A program made the translations under genes and the position numbers. The notes under the pieces were generated by a model. That model was not told the origin of the DNA and made no database searches. It worked only from the letters and a program-made list of their open reading frames with translations. Shown in pieces: positions 1 through 14,416 of a DNA stretch of 62,500 nucleotides (the stretch's first letter is position 1; every line of letters begins with the position of its first letter). Origin of the DNA: Chrysomallon squamiferum (taxonomy: Eukaryota > Mollusca > Gastropoda > Neomphalida > Peltospiridae). The stretch is taken from assembly GCA_012295275.1 (NCBI GenBank), contig CM022670.1, positions 39,409,751 through 39,472,250 on the forward strand. Reading direction: 5' to 3'.

Positions 1-321
1 TGAGAATAATTTTAGATATTTTCACTTCGCATTTCTGCATTTATATTAACATATTAAATTTTATTATTATTATTTTTTAACATCTTCATTAATATTTTAT
101 TTTTATTTTTAATTTACTAAAAAAAAATTATATATATAAGGCATTAGCTAAGACATTTTTTACTGTATTTTTGAAAGAAAAACTCTGTACATACTGTAAA
201 TCTATCTACATGTGCTGGTTGAATGGTCCAGTGTATTCCTGCTAGTAGTTTAATGTGGCTGACTGAATACCAGTGAAGTGCCAAGAACTGAATGTGTGAG
301 ATAAGAATCATGTGATTTCAG

Positions 322-399
322 TATGAACAGCAGTTGAACAGATCTGTCAGTTCCAGTTCTTTTCTCAATGTATTCAGAGACAGAAAACTAAAATGTTAA
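322..399 (+). CDS. Possible terminal coding exon, unknown gene
   Basis: A TTTCAG acceptor is followed by 25 open codons and TAA. The peptide starts YEQQLNRSVSSSSF and ends RDRKLKC. Codons look coding-like (CAG, AAC, TCC, GAC) against very AT-rich surroundings. The reading could still be chance, because no similar protein is recognised and the upstream exon would lie outside the window. It cannot be joined in phase to the candidate exon at 2221-2311. Confidence 0.22.
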   Translation, partial: YEQQLNRSVSSSSFLNVFRDRKLKC

Positions 400-440
400 T
401 ATTTACACAGTCTTGTGTCAGCTTCTAAAGAATTTTTAAC

Positions 441-486
<46 letters not shown>

Positions 487-675
487 TCAATTTCAGACAT
501 TTACTGAGAAGTTTGTAAAGTTCTTATATATGGCAATAACAAAAGTAAGTGAGCCAAACATGTATTTGAAAAATAGAATATAAATATTCCAAAAATAGAA
601 GGGGAAATTTATTTAACTACTGTAAACCATTTGATCTTGGCAAATATCTTATAGATGATATCATTATCATTATAT

Positions 676-830
676 GTCTTAATTATAAAAACATTAATAA
701 ATTAAAATGTCTTAATCATAAAAATATTAATAAATTAAAATGTCTTAAATTATAAAAAATTTAATAAATTAAAATGTCTTAAATTATAAAAATATTAATA
801 AATTAAAATGTCTTAGTTATAAAATCATTA
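676..830. repeat. AT-rich tandem repeat, about 4 copies
   Basis: Units of about 35-42 bp share the core AATTAAAATGTCTTA followed by ATTATAAAAATATTAATA. Four adjacent copies can be aligned by eye, with single-base changes and small indels. Confidence 0.8.
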
Positions 831-2220
831 AAAAGTTATATCTGAGACTGGCAGAACTGTGATATACCTGTGGCTGCACTGTTCATATGCTTTAGACGGT
901 TGTGAACTGGTTGTAAGATAAACACTTTATCAAAAATAATTAACACTTTTCCTATCTCCATTTATATCTGTGTTGGGAACATAACGACAAGAAAATATCT
1001 AATTTAACAGATACAAATGGTACAGTCAGTATTTCACAACTATATATCTATATATATATATATATATAGCTTATTTGTGTGATATTTAAATCAGTTCAGA
1101 ACATCTAGAGTTTCATTTCCAGCATATTGCTAATGTTATATAAATAAACATGAAGTTTGATGGTTATATTCAAGAGTGGTTTTCATTGACTATTAATGAG
1201 CTTTAACAAGATTTGTGGAATCAATGAAATTTTAGCCAGCAGACGATTCTAAACTTATAAAATGCAATATTAAAATTTTACACATGTGAATCTTTGTTAG
1301 CTAATTTAATTTTACATTTTAATAAAACATTTTATACAGCTTGTTCTTTTGCTGGTGAATATTACTGTATCTGTGTAAATGTAAATTTAAAGGCTGAATG
1401 AAGTGTGAATAATTGTATACTGATAATTTTCACATAGCATTCTGAGGTGTCTAAAAAGTTCTAACATACAGTAATACAGTCCTGGTAGGTATGTTACTAT
1501 TTGAAACAAAATAGTATCGATGATACAGAAAAACACAACACAATACAATAAATAAATAAATAAATAAATAAATAACCATAAAAGAATACATACTTAAAAA
1601 TACTGTAAAAGCTTCAACACTTAATTTCGTATAATTTCACTATACAGTATCAGAATCAAGACCATGTCTAAATAATGGATAAATATTTGTACACTTATAT
1701 CATCCAACTTAATGGTCCAGAAACATTGTTTTTCATGAGCAGTCTTGTTGGAAACCAGTCAGTCATTAAACAGTGTTTATCAAACTTCCTGTTTATCTCT
1801 CATTGCCATGCTACCATTCGTCCACTCATTTTGCACATACACTGAATAGGGCTCTGATGTGAATGACTTCATTTTGTTTTTGATGATGTGTATTAGGACT
1901 TCTATTTATATTTTTGGTTTTGTTGGTTGTTTTTTTTTGGTTTTAAGACATTTTCAGGACTGTTGTATTGCTTACAAATCACTATTAATGTTCTAATTAT
2001 TTAATCAATTTTTTTAAATTTTTAAAAAAAAATATATTCCAAAATATTTCAGATCATTTTCATCTGATATACAAGAAAAGTTAGTACTAGCAGGCAGAAT
2101 GTTTTAAGTTTTGTTTACAAGTTCGAGGTGCATTCAGGGTGATTGCACAAACATCTAAATTTGCATAAAATGATCTGCATCATATAAATAAACTCACCTT
2201 TAATCCTGTTTATTATACAG

Positions 2221-2311
2221 AAAGACTAACATCCAAGAATATTTTCGTAAGTTGAGTGAACAAAACAAACCTAACATCATATTGGAATTTGATTATAATA
2301 CAGAGTCCTGG
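2221..2311 (+). CDS. Candidate internal coding exon, unknown gene
   Basis: A TATTATACAG acceptor and a GTATGT donor flank 91 nt that are open in one frame (phase 2 start, phase 0 end). The 30-residue product includes TNIQEYFRKLSEQNK and ILEFDYNTESW. Composition is coding-like and far less biased than the flanks. I do not recognise the protein and found no phase-compatible partner exon with certainty. A downstream TTTCAG at 2880 opens a short frame ending in a stop after 11 codons, which could be a terminal exon. It would belong to a + strand gene converging on DDX24. Confidence 0.4.
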
Positions 2312-3229
2312 GTATGTAGGTGAAACATAACTTTGCGAGAATGACTGAAATCTGAATTTATTCAGTATTATATTTCTTGTTGTTCAGGGTTTTTTGGGTG
2401 GTAATTTTTTTCTGTTACTAATTTTTATGAAAGTGTTACTGTAATACTAATCTAATCAGTGGTGTTGGAAATGTCTTTTAATAACAAAAAATTAATTTTG
2501 AAACTGCAGCTTTCTTTCTTCTGTCAGTAGTTAAATTAATGATTTTAAAAATAGATTTGATAAATACTTACATACAGAGTTTATAATAAACTGTAGGTAA
2601 ATAATATTTGCTGTGTCAAAATAAAATAAATATTTAAAATTATTCAACATCAGTATAATAATTCTATAAGAGACAAAAACAAAAGTTTAAATTTAATTAA
2701 TATAAACAGTATGGTCAACAGATATAGATTTGAAATGTGATTTAAAAATAAGAAATGGTTATGAAATATTTACTAATGAAGTGTGCAATAAAGAGATTTT
2801 AAAATCAGATTTTATTATTTATAGTCTTTTATTATTTTTTTTTATTTAGTTTTTAAATATTATTATATTTAAACTTTCAGTATAAAAATTTTACCTCAAT
2901 GTTTTGCAAATTTTGAATTTAGGTGCACAGTATTTTTGCATTTTTTAGATTGCTACATGTTATGTTTTTTTTAGATGAAATTTTATTCTGATTTTTGGGG
3001 TGTTTTCACATCTTTTAAAAATAAAACTGCAGTGCCATGGAGAATGTCACAGACATTTTTGATTTTCACAAATGTTTATTATTAATTGTTTTAAATTTTT
3101 TATTATTACTAATTTTGTGCACTAATGGAAAATGATATCCTGAGTTATGTAGATGTTCTGTACAGTTCTCCCACATTACCTCATTTTGTTAACAATAAAA
3201 CTGATATTAAAATAATCTGTTCATTAATG

Positions 3230-3790
3230 TTACTGCATATGTTTCAAAGTTTGGTTTTTTATAGGGTATTTTGACTAATAAGTTATTTACAAATGGTTTA
3301 GTTTAAATCTGCTGTTTTGTTTTCTTTGTTTCATTTGTAAATGATTTTGTGGTATGTTCTTTTGACCAATATATTATTATAAGTGATGGCTGGCTTGATT
3401 TAAATCTGGTGTTTTGACTTACAAATGATTGTAAATAATTTCAATAAGTACACTGACTAAAAAATTATGAAAAGTGATTCATGGTTTGGTTTAAGTGTGT
3501 AATATTTTCTAACAAATTATTAAAAATAATTCATGGTTAGATTCGAGTGCATTATTTTGAGTAATAAATCATTAAAAGTGATTCATGGTTAGATGCAAAT
3601 ATGTTATTTTAATTAATAAATTATTAAAAATAATTTTCAGATTGTTTACTTGACCAACAAATTATTGAAGATTTTTTCATGGTTTGGTTTAAGTAGTACC
3701 ACATATGGTATTTTGACAAATACATTATTAAAAAATTATTCATAGCTTGTTTCATTAATTGGTTTTGATTAACAAGTTATTTTGCTTAAA
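3230..3790. repeat. Degenerate minisatellite, unit about 60 bp
   Basis: Repeated phrases such as TTATTAAAAATAATTCATGG, TTTGGTTTAAGT and ATTTTGACTAATAA recur in the same order at about 55-65 bp spacing through roughly 560 bp. Copies are strongly diverged, so this is an old tandem array. Confidence 0.65.
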
Positions 3791-5425
3791 ATCACTTAAT
3801 TTTATAGTTCAAATTATTACAGATGGTAAAAGATTTGGTTTAATTCTGTATTCTGTGATTTAAAGTTTTTTCATCTCATTGTAATAAAAAAAATATTTTT
3901 GGTTTTGTATATTTTTTTATTTTTTGGTATTTCAGTCTTCATCAGTTCTTAAGTTGTATTTGAAAAATCTTTAATAATTTATGCCGAGTAGACCAAAATT
4001 ATCAAATATTTGTAAAATTTATAAAAAATATTTTAAATCAAATGAAATTTTTTTTTTATCTTTTTGGAAACATACAAACAATGATCTTAGTTTCTAAAAA
4101 GAGATATGTAACTAAATTTATTAAAATGAAACAAAAAAGATGCAACATTACAGGAATTTACATTTAAACTTGCCATAATAAATATGTAATGCATATACTT
4201 TTTTTTTTTGAATAACTATAATCAATTGCATGAGAATACCTGAGAACCAGGTAAAGAGTTTTTGATATGTTTTCATTAAATTCTGTAATAATAATATTAA
4301 TAATATTTAAAAACAAATCAGCACCATCATTTCATAACTGTCATTCATGAAATAGCTAGTACATCCATTCCACAAGCACAACTATTTTCTGTGATACTTT
4401 TTATTCATTCTAGAAAAAATTAAAATCATTTTTATAGTAACAAATAACATCAGTGACATTCATTTGCATTGTTCATTTGTAATCAAATATATAAAAAAGG
4501 TTTACCAATAATCAATTGTGTATGTCGTACTCTTCATCTTTGTTTTTTTTTTTAACCCTAAAATTTGACATAAGAATCTATTTCCTATATCCAGCATTTA
4601 TTACAAAATTTACAGTGTGAAATTATGTATAGTAAATTAGTTTTCTCTTTATTAGAATGAAAAAAGTCTTTCATATTATTTTGTAACTGAAACATTGGAG
4701 TGCATACATTTGTGTATTTTCTTGAATGCGTGCTAGTTTCTTTTCTATTAAAATCTTTATTATTTTGTAAAATCTAATTTGTAAATGCTACAATACTTTT
4801 GAGTATTTGAAACTGAATTATTCAATAAAGGTTTTTTTGTTGTTCACACTTGTTAACTTGGTGTTACTGGATCTTTTAAATTTTTGTCATTATTTTAACA
4901 ACTAGGTTATCAAGGAACAAAATTTTACTTCAAAAAAAAAAAAAAAGTAAAATAAAATAGATAAATAAATAAAATTAAAATAATCTAAAAATAATATTCA
5001 TTTATCTGAGAGGATTTGTTATTAAATCTTTTTAACTTTTGTTTTAACATCCAGATGTTCAGACACTAATTTTACTTTATATTCATAGAGCAAGCCTTTT
5101 CGAAAAGGGCCACGCCTCCTGGCAGGAAAGCACCAATCATAATCAGTGAAATATTTACTGCAGAGAACTGACATAGAAGAAAAATGCCTCTCTCAACAAT
5201 GGAAACTAAATTGTTTTGTTCAAATTTTGATGTGTTTGAACAAGTTTTATTTATAAAATAAATATTTTTTCTTCCATCCTAAAATGAAATATTCAAAGGC
5301 ATGTACTGGTTACAGAAAAATTACCCTATCATTCAAACTTCATATTCTTCAACACTGTTCTATGGTTTGTGAGTGAAAAAAAAGACAATAAAAACTGGTT
5401 ATTTTTCTTTTTTTATAAATTATAT

Positions 5426-7885
5426 TTATTTCATTTTTTTGCTTTTGAATTTTTTCTTTTTGGGTTTTTTCAGTTTCTTTTTTTCTGCCAATTTCTGACT
5501 CAGTGTGATCTTTTTCATCATAATCTGCTGCGCAGGCAGATCTCTCTTCACTTTAGTCAAAGCATCTATCTCTGAAATAAATAAATACAAAAATTAATAA
5601 GTAAATAAATAAATAAATATTATCAGCTCACCAAAAATTAATCCAGTTAAATAGAAGTAGAACACTGACAATTTACTAACAGCAATTTAAATTTCTCCAT
5701 GTTGTTTCCATAATTGTGTCACAGTGGACAAATTAGAGTAAGAATCTTTTAAATGTAATATGTCAAATATACCTTGTTAAACAGTGTTAAAGATAAAAAA
5801 TTAAAAACTCTGGTAACCTTTGGTTGTGGGCATAACCAGCCTGCCCATCTGCGTGGGAAATGTTGCAGAGAAAGTTCTGGGAGCCAGCGACTGCTTTAGC
5901 ATCATTGTCAATTCTGACCTCATTTGTTTCAGTTTTTGTTGATGCTCTTTCTGTTCTTGAATGTCACCCATGTCCAAGCTTGTTGTGGTTAAGGACAATT
6001 TTATAACATTTGATATATGATTTTACAAATGTACCTTGATACGATTTAAACAGAAAAACCATATCAGAGGATATAGCAACTCTGCCAAAAACTAAAATTG
6101 TAAGCATTTTATTTATATATTTTTTAAACTTTTCTCTAAAGATAAAAAAAGGGAAATTCTCTGCACGTACACCTATTATTTTAGTGTCATACATTATTAT
6201 TAGGAAAGACTGATATCTAGACAAATAACACTGGAAGTATATAAATATAAAACAATTTAAACACCTGTATATATAACCAATATACATTATTATAAAACTT
6301 AAAGCTCTAAAAAATATTATCAAACATTTTAATATTTGTGAAAGAAAATTCCTCAAAAATTATTGTCAGAACGTGTACAAGAAATATTTTTAATTTTCCA
6401 TCTGAATTTATCTGAATTTAGGATACAGTTCCTTTTCATCCAGCTCCATGTCTATGTCCTGTGCTGCCTTCTGAAACCATTCATTGTGCAGCTTCTTCTT
6501 TTTGAACCTGGAATAAACAAGACAGGACAATTAATTTATTTCACATATCAGTTTAACCTCATCAAGAAAACACTGAAAAGAGTATCAGAAGTAAATTTCT
6601 GTCATTCGCTGGTTCACATTCAAATTCAAACTGAACCTCATGTTCTGTAAAAAAGTGAACATTAAAAACAACATTACTTTAGTCTTACATTCTATAAAAA
6701 ACTGATAAAAGAATTCTACATTAACTACTTCTGAAGGTTAAGCTTTGTAATAAATTGTGCTGTAAAGTATGGATATAATTATGTACATATAATAAGTTTG
6801 TTTTAGGTTTTTTTTTTTATTATTATTTTTTTTAATGAACTTTATATAAAAGAAAACTACCTGAGTTCCTGAACGTCAATCTTTCTGGCCAGTGCAACTC
6901 GAGCTGTCAGGGCTGGCAGGTATTGCATTTCAACTGGAAACACAGGTATTTCCTCACCTGGAACCATTATTACATTTACGTTTAATTAACGTAATTATTT
7001 ATAATAACAGATGAATAATATTATGTACAATGTCTTTAAATCATTCTCTTTATACAGTATTATGCTTATAAATAAGAAAAACGAAGAAAAGGAAAAAACC
7101 CAAATATACACCCCCTAAATAAAACCCAAGAAAACAACAACCCACATACAGTTTGTACCAAAAGTGTATTTTTTTATTTTTTTAAAAAGCAGAAAGAAAA
7201 GTTTTAGCAATTTGTTAATTAAACTAATATGATGAACATTTTAGAAAACATAAAAACACTATAAAATTACAACAAAAAAAAAAAAAAAAAAATAAGAAAA
7301 AGGAAAATTACATAAATGTGTATGTGTGTATGTCTAACTATTAAAGAAATATTTAAAGAGCAGGTTTTTAATTTTAAAAAAAAAATGTACTGTAATGGAA
7401 TTACTTATAAAAATATATAAAAACGGATAACTGCTTTAAATTAAATTAAAGCTTTCTTTGAAGAGAAAAAAATCCTTCAATGAAAAAAATTTAAATTTAA
7501 ACCAGTATGAACTTGAAAACAAATCTGGGAACATAGCAGTCACAATTTTAGTAACCAGGCAAAAAACAAAACAAAAGCAATCATTAAGTGTTACAAAGGG
7601 AACTAACTCTTGTTAAGGTTTGCTATAATTTTCCTGTAGTTGCGAATGTCATCCTGACCAATCAGCATCACACTCAAGCCTTCCTTTGACGCCCTGGCTG
7701 TCCTACCACTGCGATGTACGTAATTCTGAAACAACATGGTGAGTTTTTAACTAACAAAACACGAAGTTTGTGAAATCAAAAAAATTGTATCATATAACAA
7801 TATGTCCCCATAAATGTTTTATATTTTTTGTTACAGATTAAACAAAAAAAAATATTTGTAAGGAACACAAACAGATCTGCTTCTA

Positions 7886-7944
<59 letters not shown>

Positions 7945-10900
7945 GTATTATTTTTAAAAAATATAATAAAAAATTATATTAGCTGAGTTAGACAATATAA
8001 TATTAATAAAAAACAATCAGCAAACTGAAAAAGAAATAATTTCATTGGCAACACTTAATCTGAACTATTTTTAACAAAAAAAGTAAATAAAAAAAAAAAA
8101 ATAAAAAAAAAAAATAAAAAAAATTAAAAAAAATTAAAAAATAAAATAAAATAAAGAAAAAAGCCTGTTACAAAGGAAAAGAAGAAAGCTTACTTCTATT
8201 GTGTGAGGGACTTGGTAATGTACAACATGATCCACATTTGGAATGTCCAAACCACGAGCTGCCACATCAGAGGCCAACAACAAACTATTCTTGCTTGCTG
8301 AAACAAAATAAAAATGTTAAATTATAAACCATTTCATTTTAATTACACTTAAACAAACCATAACTTGAAAAAAAAAAGATTAAATGATTAACAACATCCA
8401 AGCTGTATATAATCAATACTCCTGGACATAAAACTGAATTAAAAAAAAAATATATATATAAAATAAATAAAAATTCAAAAATGCATATTCAAAATACCAA
8501 ATGGATGAGTTATAAGTTTAAACAATTCAGAACATAGAAAAATATCTTGAACACAGTGAGTTTTAAGTTTAAAAACAACGTTACTATTAATACCTGTAAA
8601 CTTGTCAAGATCTTCAGAACAGAGAGAAAGTATTTGATGTTTTAAGAAACAACGTTTTTTAATATGTAAACTTGTCAAAATCAACACAGAGAAAGTACTA
8701 TTAAACGTTACTATTAATACCTGTAAACTTGTCAAGATCTTCTGAACATAGAGAAAGTACTTGATGGTGAGTTTTAAGATTAAACAATGTTACTATTAAT
8801 ACCTGTAAACTTGTCAAAATCTTCAGAACACAGAGAAAGTATTTGATGTTTTAAGTTTATTAATACCTGTAAACTTGTCAAGATTTTTCAAACGCTGTCT
8901 CTGGTGCATGTCAGCATGCAGAGGAAGAGGTTGACAGGCGAGGATGTTGAAGATGGAGGTTAGACGTCGGATGCAGTCTTTGCTGTTTGCAAACACCAGA
9001 GTCCTGCCTGGGTGTTGTTTTATGATGTAGTACAGGTACACGTCCTGAAAATTAAAATCACGTTTAAACACTGAGGCATCGTGTCCAAAATTCACCATTT
9101 CAATTTAGCATTTATTAATATAACAACAATAATTCGTTATTGGTATTTTGAAGAAGTCTAGTTTGATGAATAATAAAATGAATAAAAAACTGAATAATAA
9201 TGAAGTGAATAACCTTTTCATCAGTACTGCAGTTGATTCTTGCCTCTGTCAGTGATTCTGCTGTGCCTGTCTGTGTGGTTACGTCTATCACCTTTGGCCG
9301 ATCTTTTATTCCTATTGTTTTCATAAGTTTTTCTACAGACAGAAATAAATGGATAGAAGTGTATATATATATATATATAACAGAAAAAATATTAATTCAA
9401 GGATTCTCAATTATAAAATAATAATGAAACAATTTTGTTTTGTTTTTTGAAAAATATTTAAAGAAGAGAAATACATAATTTTTCAAAAAAAAAATAAAAA
9501 ATTCTTAAGAAATAAAAATTATTAAGAAATGAAAAACAATAGTGATGATAACAGATTTATTAAGAAAAGAAGATTCTGCATAGTTTAAAAATAATTTCCA
9601 TTGTTACCTAATTTTAGTTTGACATCCATCTTTTCCTTTTTCTTCTTCTTTCCAAGCTGTCTCTCTGGACCACTGTGCAGCATTGTCAGTGTGGCTGAAA
9701 ATACAAATGTCTGACGCCTGGACCTGCTTTCTGAGTTACTAAACAAGATAAGAAAAACAGATCTCAGGACAAGTTAGATTAGTTTTGCCAAAGTTTCTTT
9801 TTCTTTTTTCTTTTTTTAAATGATAAACTGTCTCTTTTTTTAAAAATAAATATGCATTTTACTTCAGAATCTGCAAAATGATCAAATCAAAATGATTCAT
9901 TAGAACAATACCTAGATCTCTTATTATTAAGAATGTCCATCAGTTTAATGTGTAATACAGTGCATAGATATTTTTAAATGACCAGTTCATTTCAGGGTAG
10001 ACAAGCATCAATAAATAAAATTTTAAATTTGCACAAATTGAAAAAAATAAAAAATAATAAAAGTAATACTGACTCTGAAGCATTGAGAAGTTCTAAGATG
10101 CCAGTTAGCTCCTCAAAATGTCCTTTCTCCACCATCCTGTCTGCCTCGTCAATAACCAGCTGGTGGGTTCCTTCTATTTTGGAAAGATGAGGTTCCCGCT
10201 AAAAACAATATTATCAGAATGCTTTATTAATCAGACTCAAAATTATGTAAGTTAAATGTTTGAAAGTTCAACATATTCAACAAAAAAAAAAAAAAAAAAA
10301 AAAAAGAATCCAAGAAATTTCATTTTATAAGAAATAAAAATACATCATCTGTGTAAGGAGAAGATAATTAAACTAAAAATAATTTTAATTAAAGAAAACA
10401 ATTTTAAAAACTGTATCCAACAAATTAAAAAAAAAATCAAAAAAATCAAATCCCACTAAAATAAATAGTTATTTTTATGTCTGACCTCTTGGATTAGTTC
10501 CCACAGTCGGCCTGGCGTGGCTATTACAATCTCTGGACAGCGACGGAGAATTCTCTGCTGTTTTTGTGTCGACATTCCACCCACTATGGTGGCAATCTGC
10601 AAAAAATATATATCTATCTTCACTGGTGTTTCATTACAGCTTTCTTGATTATCAACCAGTCAATCATTTTTAGTTTATTTACATGATGATGAAATATTTG
10701 TCTTTTGTGTAAGGTTACGGATATAAAATAATTCTGCCCTACTGATGATAAATAGTCCAAACTATGGTCACTGCTATTTTAACAGATGAATGAATGAATA
10801 TTTAACGACACGCCAGCATGAAAAATGTATCAGCTATTGGCTGTCAAACGAAGGTAAATATAACAAAATGGTAAAAAGAAGTAAATAAACATTCAAAATT

Positions 10901-13900
10901 ATTCAAAACACAATGTAAAGAGCTGTGAAAAAAAATCACAGTTTATAATTTATGGTAAAATTCCATAACTCTATAAAATTTTAAAACTAGTTCAGGATGG
11001 AATCAAAATAATTCCAATACATTTACTAAAGAAATATATATATATATATTAAAAAAGCATTTAAATAAACAAAATTTTATAAACATTTTGTTGTTACTTA
11101 TCAACTATATAGTAGTAGCAGTACACTGAGACGAAAAAGCAAACACACCAAATCAAAAATAGTAGTTAAATGTAAATGGATGCAAAAGATACACAAAATT
11201 AACAATCCTTTCATTTCCAAAAATGTTTTCTTTACTGAAAGGGATGTTTGCACTCACCTGAATGTCAGTATACTTGGCAGCAGCCATCAGATGGTTTTTA
11301 ACCTGAATTGCCAGTTCTCTGGTTGGCTCCAGTATTAACGCCATTAATGGTTTCGACCGTTTAGTTTCTTCCTCTTCTGCATACTCCTTGTCATCTTCAA
11401 ACGTTATGTCATTAATCACTTTAGTACATCCTATCTGATCATCCTGTACCATTCGTAAATTTGAAAAAACATATAAGTAAATAATAAGTAATTAAATTTT
11501 ACTATAATAAAATGTTAGTAATTTATATTCAGATATGAATGCTTAATCTCTATATCCATACGAAGGATTCTCAATAATTTTCTGAAAATTTATTCTGATA
11601 AATATAAACAAATAATATCAAGTATTTTTAAAATAGTTTCTTGATACTTTTATGTAATATCAGTTTGCCTTGAATTTCAATCATTAATATGATTTAAATT
11701 TCAAAATAAATGCCACATTATATTAAATTCAAATGAACATGTTTTTTAATTTAATTTATTTTTTTAAATTAGATGCTTTTTTAAGGATTAAGAAATTAAA
11801 ATCAGATTTCTAATATTTATTCAATACATGTTCCCAGTTATTCATTGCTCATATTAAATGACCAGTTATTGGTTATTTAACAAATATTGATACCTCGAGA
11901 TCTATGACCTCCTCTTCAGGGGGATTGTCTAGCGGTTCACAGTCATCCATTTCATCAGCTGCTGTCTTTGATGGTAGCGACAAGTTGTCAAAATCAATTT
12001 CTGTACTGTTCACATCACTTTCACCCTCATCATCATCACTTGACTCACTGCCTGAGTTATCTCCTCCTGTGTTATCACTGAGAGAGTTATCTCCCTCATT
12101 CTGATCATTAACAGAGTTGTCTCCCTCATTCTGATCATTAATAGAGTTGTCTTCCTCAGTCAAAATATTATTTGAGGTATCTGTAATTACTGTATCAGAG
12201 GTATCTGTAATTACTGTATCAGATGTATCTTCCTGTTCATAATCTAATAATTCTGATGATGAATTGCCTTTCTGCTGCTCTTTGAAGTTTAGGATATGAT
12301 GAAGAACAGGAATTCCAAAAGCAAGAGTTTTTCCACTTCCCTAAAATGCAAAAATATATATATTTTTAAAATCTGAGGACCTACACAGAAAACATATATT
12401 TACTTTCAAAATATCCATACAAAGAAATATACAAGACACTAAAAATTTAATATGTAATACCGATTTTAGATTATTATCTGTTAATTTCCCAAGTGAACCA
12501 TACAACAGCAAATTTGGGTGAATTAATAAAATAAAATGAAAAATTAAACCCAGAAATTCACACTTTTTAAAGGAAACTGTGTTTTAAATAAGAGTTTGAA
12601 GAAGTAGATTAATATTACTGTTTCTGCTGCTCCAATGATATCCATACGATCTCTGATTGCAGATGGGAGAACCAAGGCTTGAATAGCAGTTGGTGCAGTA
12701 AAACCTTCGTCCCTGAGAGCCTTGAGTACAGGAAAAGGCACAAACAGTTTCTTCCATGCTGACATATCTTCAAAATAAAATAAAAAAAAAAAAAAAAAAA
12801 TAAATTAAAGAAACAGAGTTAATTTCAAACTAATACATAATAATTAATCAATCTGTTATTTTAAAAAAAATATTAAAAAAAAACAAAAAACAAGAGTTAG
12901 AAGTTAAATCTGATTATAACACTTTTTTTTTTTTTTTTTTTTTTTTTTAATTGAAGTTAAATCTGATTATAACACCATTTTTTTTTACTTTTAGTATTAT
13001 AATTAAAATTAACTGTATATGAAAGACATTTTACTGCTAATCAAAAAAAGCAACAAACCTGAAACAATTTGTTCAGGTGACACATTTTCAACTGGAGATG
13101 TTGAATTCTCCAATTTAGGTTCATCTTTATCAAGTTTAGCCTTCTTTGGTTTTCCTTTATTTTCTAAAATTAAAAATACTAACTGATAACAACCTGAAGT
13201 ATATTTAAAAACAAATGAACAAAACATGTTGTTAATATAATAATTATACTCAAGGTAACTAAGTAATAGCTAGATTCAATGTTTCAAGGAAAGAATAATT
13301 TATCATCTTTGATATAAGGTAATTAATAATTACTTAACTAAACTAAGAGCATATTGACTGAATTAATGTTTAGACATCACCTCTGTTATTTTAGTGTCAG
13401 ACCTGTATAAAATAAATATAATTACTGAACTTTATCATTTTAAATACACTAAATTGTGACAAATATTGCTGTTAGTGTTTTCACAAAATGAATATTTCAC
13501 CATCAGATGTTTTTTCGGTTTTCTTCCTTTTTCCGTTCTTCTTTGCATCACCTTCTGATGGACTAACAGCATCATTTCCTGAACACAAATTTAAGTCAAT
13601 GATATTGTCACTGGTAACAAATTTCCCAGTTTTCTTTGAGACTTTTTTAGATACATTTTTGCTTTGTTTGAGTTTCCTATTTGCCTTGTGAGTTTTAGAT
13701 ATTTTTGCTTTGCTATCAGATTCTTTTTCATTCGAATCAACTAACTGAATTTTCCCTTTCACTTTTAGCTTCTTCTTTTTCTTTCTTTTTGATTTGACTA
13801 AATCCTCTATGTCTGTTTTATTATTATTTCCATTTTTTTTAGAATTAAGTGAAAGAATTTTTTCATTCCCTTTTGGTTTCTTCTTTTTCTTTCCTTTTGA

Positions 13901-14325
13901 TTTCCCTGAATCAGTTATAGAATTCTGGAAATTAAAAATAATGAAACAGAAATATTAAAATTATTTAAACACAAAGTAGTAATGTTTAATATATTGATTA
14001 ATACATACACACAAATAGAAAGAATGATATAGAGATATCCATTTTATCCTGTACATAGACTATTTTATTTTTAAACTATTGTTTATCATGTATGGTCAGC
14101 AGCTGTGTGTTTTACCAGTAACACAGGAAAAACATTTTAATATGTTAAACTGTCATGTGTATACATACAGAAAAACGGAATTAATTAAAAATGTTAAAAA
14201 ATATAAATTAAAACTGACAATCTAAAACACCTAACAGAAGAAAATTGACTACTGTGATTATAACTAAGTCTAAGATAAGTTATTAAGATTACTGAGCCAT
14301 TCAGATGATCCAGTGATCCATAAAA

Positions 14326-14416
<91 letters not shown>

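Larger units (their letters stand above)
1..5425. other. Gene-poor AT-rich region left of DDX24
   Basis: No confident gene. The stretch holds an (AT)n run (about 443-483), a tandem repeat (about 676-830), a degenerate minisatellite (about 3230-3790) and many A/T runs. An AATAAA at about 4823-4828 on the + strand is followed by a T/GT-rich stretch and could be the poly(A) site of a + strand gene that enters from the left. Two short spliced-looking open segments (322-399 and 2221-2311) are listed separately. The right part probably holds the 3' UTR of the minus-strand DDX24 gene. Confidence 0.5.
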
